Below, one piece after another: positions 56,999 to 64,000 of a stretch of DNA of 64,000 bases. The stretch is from Capitulum mitella (lineage: Eukaryota > Arthropoda > Thecostraca > Pollicipedomorpha > Pollicipedidae). The notes below the pieces were generated by a model. It searched no databases. It saw only the letters and a list, made by a program, of their open reading frames with translations, and had not been told where the DNA came from. The first letter of the stretch is position 1. The number at the start of each line of letters is the position of its first letter. The stretch is taken from positions 7,277,551-7,341,550 of the forward strand of contig CP099844.1 in assembly GCA_030062745.1 (NCBI GenBank). The letters run 5' to 3'. The position numbers and the translations under genes were made by a program.

Positions 56999-57206
56999 GG
57001 AAGGTGAAAAGATAGATAGATACATCATTTTAGGCTATATTCTTTACTTTCTACCTCTTCCTTGTCTATAGCGGTTATTCTTCACGTTATTAATGTTCAC
57101 TTCCCATTAAAACCGGCAGAAGATATTGCAAGACCAAAGCGATGTTGAGGGTAGAAAATAAACATGGGGCAGTGTCCTCTCAAAAGAATACAAATCGACA
57201 CCCCTG
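56751..57206 (-). mobile_element. hAT-type MITE, AGGGGTGTCGATTT family, copy 3, with internal (AT)n
   Basis: 456 bp, inverted relative to the copies at 24360 and 33768. It starts TAGGGGTGTCGATTTCTG and ends CAAATCGACACCCCTG. The flanks GATGTCTC (56743-56750) and GACGTCTC (57207-57214) agree at 7 of 8 bases. The TA core has expanded to an (AT)n run at 56941-56994. Confidence 0.85.
56941..56994. repeat. (AT)n microsatellite inside the MITE
   Basis: About 27 AT units at the place where the sister copy at 33768 holds its pogo-like insertion. Confidence 0.95.
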
Positions 57207-57214
57207 GACGTCTC

Positions 57215-57480
57215 CGTACACGCCCCATACTCGTACAGTTGGTGAGAGGTGTCTGAGGAAGCCCCAGACACTGGAGATTACGGAGACGTTTAAAAGGGCC
57301 CGGAAGATCGTTGGTAACACGTCCTTGAAGGCACCCGGAGAGGCCTCATATTCAGGGGAACCCGTGGTTAGTTACGGAGGTTCCAGTGTCGGTCAGAGCA
57401 GCCCCCGAGACGTTCCGAAAAGCCCCTTGGCCGGTCAGAGGATGGCACCGAAACCGCTGGAACACTAAACACGATCAGGG
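57215..57480 (+). repeat. degenerate short-unit minisatellite
   Basis: Units of about 20-22 bases such as GGAGACGTTTAAAAGGGCCC and GGAGGTTCCAGTGTCGGTCA. The style resembles the large minisatellite elements but the units differ. Confidence 0.45.
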
Positions 57481-57500
57481 AAACCTCAGGGTACGGTAAG

Positions 57501-57765
57501 CAGGGACGTAGCCAAGGGGAGCCATGGGGGCCAGGCCCCCTGAGCCAAGCAGTCTACACTAGATATGTAGCGATTTCGCACGAATACGAAATAGTGATCA
57601 TATATATGTTGCGAAAACAAACATTATATGTATTCCTGTAGGTTAAAAATGAGGCAAACTACGTAAAATCCCTGCTTTTCCTACAAGCTTCGTCATATGC
57701 CAGTGGTATATGACAAAATTTGACATTTGCTCCCCTCCCCGAGGAAAATTCTGGCTAAGTGCCTG
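57501..57765. mobile_element. hAT-type MITE, ACGTAGCC-end family
   Basis: 265 bp. It starts CAGGGACGTAGCCAAGG and ends TTCTGGCTAAGTGCCTG. The flanks ACGGTAAG and ACGGTTGA share their first five bases. It is inverted relative to 58275-58595. Confidence 0.65.
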
Positions 57766-57779
57766 ACGGTTGAAGACGC

Positions 57780-58070
57780 TCAGTAAGCCGTGACGCTCAG
57801 GAACGCCACAGGGATGGGCAGAGTGGTTCCGGGGGCAATGGAGGGATGGGAGTCCGTCAAAGTGACCCCAGGGACGTTCAGGGAGGGCCAGGAGACGGTA
57901 GGGGGACTCGGAGGCGATCAGGGATCGCCAGGGTGCGGTCAGGTGAGTCCAGAAACGATCAGGGAGGCTCCAGGTGTGTACAGAAGAATCCAAAGACGAT
58001 TAGGAGGGTATGAGGGTCGATCAGAGTGGACCGGGGACGGTCAGGGAGACCCAGGATCGGTCATACAATA
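57780..58070 (+). repeat. GACGGTCAGGGAG-type minisatellite
   Basis: Units of about 20-22 bases such as GGACGTTCAGGGAGGGCCAG and GGACGGTCAGGGAGACCCAG. The array sits between two MITEs of one family in opposite orientation. Confidence 0.6.
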
Positions 58071-58274
58071 GACGCCTCGGGGGACCATAAAAAGATGGCC
58101 GATACCATCCGTCGGGGGAATAACCGAGGCCAAAGAAATATCTGATAAATGTTAATTTGATGTTTACCATTGTTATTTAAATATTAATTGAAGTGTCAAG
58201 CTCTGCTGTTAAATCAGATACGCCTGATGTAAAATGAAAGCACAAAGGCTTTGAGGGTCTGTCAAGTTTGGCGG

Positions 58275-58595
58275 CAGGCACGTAGCCAGGATTTTCCTCA
58301 CGGGGAGGGGGGAAACGTCAAATTTTGTACTATGAAGCAAGCATATGACAACATTTATAGCGAAAAGCCGCAGTTTCGTACTTAACCTCGTACTTAACGC
58401 ACAGGAGAAAAGCAGCAGTTTCGTATTTACTGACCTCGTATTTAACGCACAGGAAGGCATATAATGTTTGCTTTTGTAGCATATATATGATCGCTATTCC
58501 GTATTCCTGCGAAATCGCTAAATATCTAATGTAGACCGCTTGGCACGGGGAGGGGGTATGGCCCCCGTGCCCCCTCCCCCTTGGTTACGTCCCTG
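58275..58595. mobile_element. hAT-type MITE, ACGTAGCC-end family, inverted copy
   Basis: 321 bp. It starts CAGGCACGTAGCCAGGATTT and ends CCTTGGTTACGTCCCTG. The interior TAATGTTTGCTTTTGTAGCA matches the 51.5-kb copy. No clear flanking duplication. Confidence 0.7.
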
Positions 58596-58839
58596 GGGAA
58601 AATCAGCATGGCTGAACCTCCGTCCACACACACACCAAAAGTGGGAGGGGGCCTCCCCCTTTTGCTAGACCTATGATGTCTAACAGAGCTTGGCATCCAG
58701 CGTCACCGTTCCTGCATAACAGTTCGAGGCAGATTCGACAAATAAGTTGAAGTTGGAACAAAACTTTGCTATTGTCACTTGGAAACCCAGCGATGGGAAC
58801 AAAAACGACGAAAATGCCAAGAGACTTCATATCTGGCCA

Positions 58840-59290
58840 ATCAAAAGTGGAACTTGAAAAGGTGCGACTACGCCATCGCATCAACTCAAAGAAGACTGAA
58901 TCTTCAATAGGTGCGATCACGGACTTAAGTCACTTCACTCCCTCCACCCAGACACATTAATGGGATCGGCACAGCCCAGCAGTGTTATTGCGTTGCACCG
59001 GTGATTATAACCCCGGTCACTTCAAAAATCAGCGAATGAAACAAAAAAGACTGAAACCTCGAGAGTCGCAATCACGCCATCAGACCAACTCACCCAGTTC
59101 ATTCAGCCGACCTCCTGGCCTCGGCACACCCCAGCAGTGTCATCGCATTGTACCAACTACACTGCATCGTTAACTATCGCCCTGGTCACCCAAAACATCA
59201 GCGGATGAAACAAAGACAACCGAAACCTGAACAGGTGCGATCGCACCGTCATGCCTCGACTGAAGTCACTCAGCCCACTTAGCCGAACCT
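58840..59290 (+). repeat. three-unit tandem satellite, period about 157-168 bp
   Basis: GACTGAATCTTCAATAGGTG (58893), GACTGAAACCTCGAGAGTCG (59050) and ACCGAAACCTGAACAGGTGC (59219) mark successive units. Each is followed by CCCAGCAGTGTYATYGC-like text. The array ends just before a (TA)n run. Confidence 0.75.
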
Positions 59291-59303
59291 GACCTCGGTA
59301 AAG

Positions 59304-59304
<1 letters not shown>

Positions 59305-59352
<48 letters not shown>
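59305..59352. repeat. (TA)n microsatellite
   Basis: About 24 TA units adjoining the end of the 160-bp satellite. Confidence 0.95.
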
Positions 59353-59354
<2 letters not shown>

Positions 59355-59357
<3 letters not shown>

Positions 59358-60245
59358 GCAAACGCAGTATTACTACTGCCAACTCGGCGTACCTACACGT
59401 CGAAATAACTTCGGTGGCGTGTAACAAAGCTCACGTCATGGTTTTGGAGTCCCCATATCCAAAAGCCTTCAAATTTCAATGTTTTCTAAATTTGTCTAAA
59501 TCTTAGAAATTTCCATTTAAAAGCCTTTGGTTTATGAAGATTATCTAAGGCTACCAGATGCCTTCAACTTTAGTTTCCAAAGTTCGCACCGAAGGGAGTC
59601 AGACAAACACGTCTGAGAGCCCATTAACGCCTCAAATATATCAATCGTGCCGCAGTGCTGCTAAGTGAATCATATACGTAATGTTAAACGATATTTCCTT
59701 TTTCTAGCCTTAAAGTACCTTACTCCCGTGGACACTTCTGAGCTCTTGCAAAGGCCTGGCATCAGCCAGTTCTTTGGAATTTGTGCGTTGCGACACCAGA
59801 ATATTCTCACTGCAAAATGCCTCCTAATTGGTCGTACATGATATCATAATTACACCATCCCTTTTCATCACTTCCGTTCGTAGGTAGTGTATAAACACAG
59901 CCGGTTTTCGCCCATTGTCTATCTTCCAATCTATCGGCTCAACATGCGGTAGACCCCGTTACGCTCATGACGTAGTGAAATGCTAGTGTTGTGAGTGGTC
60001 AGTGTTTGACGTCAAGATTATAGGTGGTGACAGTGGAAGCTCTGTGTGTTTGACGAATGGACGAAGAATTGACGAGGAGAACTTGTGAAAAGAGAAGCAT
60101 TCAACAAAGAGAAATATTGGCACGAAGGAGGTCGCCAATAGCACAACTATCACGCCAAGCAGAAAACTCTGGTTCACAGCGGTCTTCGGCGCGACCGAAC
60201 TCGGTGGCGATGGCTGACGCGTCGATGGTATCCCTGCGGTGCTCG
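59355..60245. other. gene-free stretch
   Basis: No supported gene. A frame at 60057-60296 (MDEELTRRTCEKRS start) overlaps the beginning of the next element and has no domain. Confidence 0.4.
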
Positions 60246-60782
60246 TCAGACGCGAATTCAAAGGGGGCGATGGGGGACGATTCCCCCCAGGCCTGAGAAG
60301 GAGACCACGAGAGGGACCTCGGAGGGGCCCCTCCCGGGGCGGTCCCAAAGGGCCCCTCTAAGACTCAAAAGTGACCCTGAAGGGGCCCCATACGACTTTC
60401 ACTGGGTCTCAGCGAAAATTTGACGGGTTCTTAATGAAGTCGGGGAGCCTCTTGGAGGGTTAGATGTCCCCATAGACTCGTATAAGGGCCCACGAAGCTT
60501 CCAAATGACCCCTGAGATTACAACAGGTCCCCAACACGGCAGATTGTCCCTGAGACCGCCAGAAGGGTCACAGGGCCACTGAGACTACCAAGTTGAGGAC
60601 TGAGTCCCTGGGACGGCATAGAGGCCCCTGGAGTGGGTCTCACAGGGATCCAGTCAGAGAGCCTCCGGTAAAGCTGATGAGACCCTGAGATGGCAAGATG
60701 GCCCATAAGATGGATGGAAGGGCCCCTGAAACTCTCTAAGGGTCCCCGGGACCGCAAGAGGGACCCTAACACGGCAAAACTT

Positions 60783-61215
60783 AAAGAAATCCAAGCCCAT
60801 AGAGGGAACCCTAATGGCCTGTAGGGGGCCCCTGCCGGTATCTAGCGTACCCTGCCAACCTTTGCAGGTCCCCTGCCAGCCTGTAGGGGGCCTCCTGCCG
60901 GCCTTTTAGGCCCCTATCGGTCTGTAGAGATCACCTGCCGGTCTATAGGGCTCCCTGCCGGCCTGCGGGCCCCTCCCAGCCTTCGGGGCCCTTGCTGGCA
61001 TGTGGAGGGGCCCCCTGCCGTTCTATGGGGCCCTGCCGGTCCGCATGGGCCCCTGCCGGTCGGAAAGGGCCTCCTGCTTTCCTGTAGCTGGCCCCCTGTC
61101 GGCATGAAGGGACCCCTTCTGGCATGCATGGGCCCTTGCTGCTGCCTGTAGCGACCCCTGCCGGCCTGTGGAGGGGCTCGCTTACGGCCTGTGGAGAGAC
61201 CCCCTGGTGTATAGA
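60783..61215 (-). repeat. CCTGCCGGCCTGTAGGGG minisatellite
   Basis: About 20 units of 20-22 bases, plus-strand type CCTGCCGGCCTGTAGGGGGC. The unit differs from that of the surrounding element, so this is a separate array. Frames here (GPCGPAGPHRTAGGP-like) are repeat translations. Confidence 0.8.
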
Positions 61216-61379
61216 GTGTAGAGGAGTTCCCTAACGGCCTGCAGAAGGGCTCCTTGATATCTGTGGAGGCCGCCAGTAAAAAAAAAATGTTTTTGGCGCG
61301 ATCATCGGCAGTCAGATAAGAGACGGCTGGTTGCAACTAATAAAGTTTAGCAACAGCAATCGTCCATTGTCGTAAATTC

Positions 61380-61611
61380 CACCGCCTGTTTTTATTCAGG
61401 GGCTCACTCATAGGAAATGGCTCACCATTGGCCACGCACTCCTCGGAATTTTGGCCGGCTATACCCCTTTGCGAACCTCTTGTGAAATGTTAAGTTAGTA
61501 TTTTTGTCTAGGGGGCCCACACGAAGTGAGGAGGCCCACCGCCCGGCGAGAACCCCCTCCCCTCCGAAATTCTTGGCTGGCTGCGCCCCTGCCCCCGAGT
61601 GTGTTAAGCGA
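61380..61611. mobile_element. MITE debris inside copy D/E
   Basis: Two similar termini in the same direction: TCGGAATTTTGGCCGGCTAT at 61443 and CCGAAATTCTTGGCTGGCTG at 61564, the second followed by CGCCCCTG. The boundaries are not certain. Confidence 0.4.
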
Positions 61612-62519
61612 GCTTCTGGCACAGAAGAGGTCTTCCTGAAACTGTTAACGAGGCCCCTGAAGCGCTAACAAAGGCCTATGATATAGCTAGAGGGGCCTTA
61701 AGACTGCCAGATATACCCCATGTAACAGAGGAAGACTCCTGATACCGTCATGGAGACTATCGGAGACGCTCATAGTGCCCACAACACTGTACAGGGGCCC
61801 TGAAATAGCCAAAAGGTCTTTTGTAACTTCCAGAGAGCTCTTGAGACGGCAAAAATGTTCCCCAGAGACGACAACACCACTTGAGACAACAGGGGTTTCA
61901 CTAAGACGACCAGATGGGCCCCGAAACTACTAACCCCTGAGACGCTCAGACAGCTCCTGCAACGGCCAAAGTACCTAGAGCATTGCCAGAGGCGCCTCTG
62001 TCACGGCAGACAGACTTATACGGGTCCATAGCACTGTCCGAGATGTCCCTGAAACTGCCAAAGGAGCGCTTGAGACATTCCGAGGGACACGTGAAACTGT
62101 AAAAGGAACCTGAGATTACTGTACAGCCTTGGCACGGCAGACAGCCCGAGTCCACCAAAAAGGTAGCAAAAGTTTCCAGAAGCTACGAGGGGGCAGAGAG
62201 GCTTTTGGACCAGATACAGACACGACATAGAGGGAGGGAGGCGGCCGCCTAAAATCCCGCCTTTGTTGTCTTTTTTGGCCACTTTTTCGGGGAAGAAAAC
62301 GAACAATTTTTCTTAAATGAGGTGACGCGCTTGAATTTTTTCGGTTACTTTATATGGCAAAAACGTAAAATTTCATCAAATCCTTCAGCCTGGACCCGAG
62401 AAAATCAACATTTTTCATATCCGAAGAGCAAAAAAATGGGGGGCCCCGGCTGGGAGAGGGCCCCGCGCTGACCACTGCCCCCCCCCCCCTTGGCGAAATC
62501 CTGGATCCACCCCTGGTGC

Positions 62520-63145
62520 TTGTGGACAGAGCACAGTATAGCCGCGTTGCGCCTCGGCCGAAACATGGCAGTGCTCAGGCACGTTTTGGTGCGCCTGAGT
62601 ACCAAGAATATTCGCTCTGAACGAACTATTAGACAGTGTGAGAATGACTGCAATCTACCGTCCAAGAGCTGAGACGTAGCTCTGCAAAAATGAGCCGTTT
62701 TACATGCAAACCCTATGGGCTAGTAGATTTAGTACGCCGCAGAGCTCAGTGCTGACAGCTGGCATGAGTGGGGGCCGTTCCTGATTTTCACTAGTTACAT
62801 CTACATCTTAAATGAGGCCAAAAAGTCAAGGAACAGTCCTGTCCAGACTGCAAAATACAGCTGCCCTGCAGATGTGATTTTATTTTCATCCCTAGTACAG
62901 TGGCGTAAGCAAGGGGGGCCAAGGGGGCCATGGCCCCCCTGGAGGCCAGGCGAGGCCCCCTGGCGGCCGAGCGGGCCTTCCTGGGCCGAAGGCCCAGTTC
63001 TTTGGATAGCGTGAGGCACCCGCAGGGCGTCTTACGCTGTCCGAAACAGACAATTTAAGCAAGATAAGAATATTGTACGCATTAAACAAGGCTCGCGAAC
63101 CTACAGAAAACGTACTCCGAATATAAAAGAAGGCTTTGTGTGCTC
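62520..63145. other. gene-free stretch with a MITE-type terminus
   Basis: CAGTGGCGTAAGCAAGGGGG at 62898 is a hAT/MITE-like end, followed by the perfect palindrome GGGGGCCATGGCCCCC. No partner end was found. Confidence 0.4.
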
Positions 63146-63149
63146 CTCA

Positions 63150-63530
63150 GCCCGTGGTCTGAATGAGCGTTTAGGAGCCCCTGCCAGCTTGTAGTGGAGT
63201 TCACTGCTTGCCAGGGGAGGACCCCTGTCAGCCCATAAGGGGCACCTGTCAGCCTCTGAAGGGACCTTCTTTCGGTCTGGAAGAAGGCCTCTGCCCCTGC
63301 CTCCAGAGGTCGACAGGGGCCCTCTTCAGGCGGATAGGGTGCCCTCTACAGACAGGCAATGACCCCCCCCCCCTGGCCAACATGGACCTCTAAACGATCA
63401 TTCAGGGGCCCTTGCTTTCCTGTAAAGATGTTCCTTCCGACCTGTAAGAGGCGCCCGCAGGCCGGCAGGAACATCTTTTTAGACGAGCATGGGCCCCATT
63501 TACACTTCAGCGGGGCCCCTTTACAAATCG
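63150..63530 (+). repeat. degenerate CCTGTCAGCCYRTAAGGGG minisatellite
   Basis: Units of about 20-24 bases such as CCCCTGTCAGCCCATAAGGG. They resemble the 60783-61215 array. Includes a C-run at 63363. Confidence 0.55.
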
Positions 63531-63569
63531 ACAGTAATTTTAACCACATGGGGTGTACTGATTACTAAG

Positions 63570-64000
63570 GGAAGGCGCGGATCCAAAGGGAGAGTAATTA
63601 AGGCGATCGCCCCCTCCCCCCGAGGCCTGAGAAGGGGCCCCTGTCAGACTTAAAAGGAGCCCCATGAGCTCCGCATGAGCTTCCTGGGGTCTCTATAAGA
63701 ACCTGACGGGCTCTTGCAGTCAGGGAGCAGTCAGGGAGGCAGATGCAAATGTAGAGCAACAGATACGGTCAGGGAGGCCTCCTGGGGGGTTAAAGGACAT
63801 CTGAGACGCTTAGAGGGCCCCTGAGGCTCCCAAAGGGCCACTGAGACCACAACGGGGCCCCAATACGGCAGTGTGCCTGAGATCGCCAGATGGCTCATAG
63901 GGCCAAGTTGGGGATTGAGTCCCTAGGGGGTCCCTGTGAGTGAAAAGCTGTAGGTTCTTGATGTAGTCAGAGGGCCTCCAGGAGGATTAGTGGGACTCTG
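63570..64000 (-). mobile_element. minisatellite-bearing element, copy F, runs off the window
   Basis: Starts at the right-end type GGCGATCGCCCCCTCCCCCC then GGCCTGAGAAGGGGCCCC, matching copies C and D read in reverse. The array continues to the window edge. Confidence 0.65.

Larger units (their letters stand above)
60250..62516 (-). mobile_element. minisatellite-bearing element, copy D/E, interrupted
   Basis: Read on the minus strand. The left terminus at 62516 (CAGGGGTGGATCCAGGATTT, then CGCCAAGG and a G-run) is followed by ATTTGATGAAATTTTACG, then the 20-22 base unit array in the same order as copies A and B. The right end lies near 60250. About 0.8 kb of other repeats (60783-61611) interrupts it. 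It may be one interrupted copy or two abutting fragments. Confidence 0.65.

Noticed and set aside
60057-60296. A possible small protein starting MDEELTRR
   Set aside because: It runs into the right end of a minisatellite-bearing element, has no splice donor at its end and no known domain.

Overview
The window looks like intergenic DNA from a metazoan nuclear genome, most likely an arthropod. The arthropod call rests on a (CCTAA)n array at 49401-49460, which is the TTAGG telomere pentamer on the other strand. Host coding sequence is sparse: the one gene I recognise is split by a spliceosomal intron. The rest is dense with transposon remains, miniature inverted-repeat elements (MITEs), minisatellites and AT microsatellites. 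I saw no rRNA, CRISPR array, bacterial-type operon or intact tRNA gene.

Layout. 184-5341 holds a broken Ty3/Gypsy-type LTR retrotransposon fossil on the minus strand, with a 626-bp MITE (4504-5129) inserted beside its right LTR. 6286-6983 is a decayed mariner/Tc1-like transposase. 10586-12553 is the first of five collinear loci of a large non-autonomous element whose body is a decayed 20-22 bp minisatellite; the others are at 20650-21565, 27455-30646, 60250-62516 and 63570 to the window end. 15108-16336 is a fold-back element with TAA duplications and AGGTCA-rich units about 147 bp apart. 17913-19275 (minus) is a two-exon divergent Shaker-type voltage-gated potassium channel of 376 codons.

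27688-29769 is a well preserved pogo/Tigger-like DNA transposon nested inside a minisatellite-bearing element. 33768-37451 is a hAT-type MITE with a perfect 8-bp target duplication, split by an older pogo-like element (33985-37280) that landed in the MITE's TA-rich core. Related MITEs lie at 24360-24734 and 56751-57206. 39522-39787 is a 23-bp tandem array. CpG-rich segments occur near 13720-14030, 40490-40730, 41480-41860 and 47870-48338; the last ends in a plausible short first coding exon. 48962-49745 is a fold-back of GTTCGTC-type tandem repeats whose centre carries the TTAGG array. 57220-59300 holds more MITEs, further short-period arrays and a satellite of about 160 bp.

The elements do not form a pathway. 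They record repeated layered insertion by hAT, pogo, PIF-like and LTR elements around one channel gene. Family calls come from reading motifs, paired termini and target duplications by eye; no database search was run.
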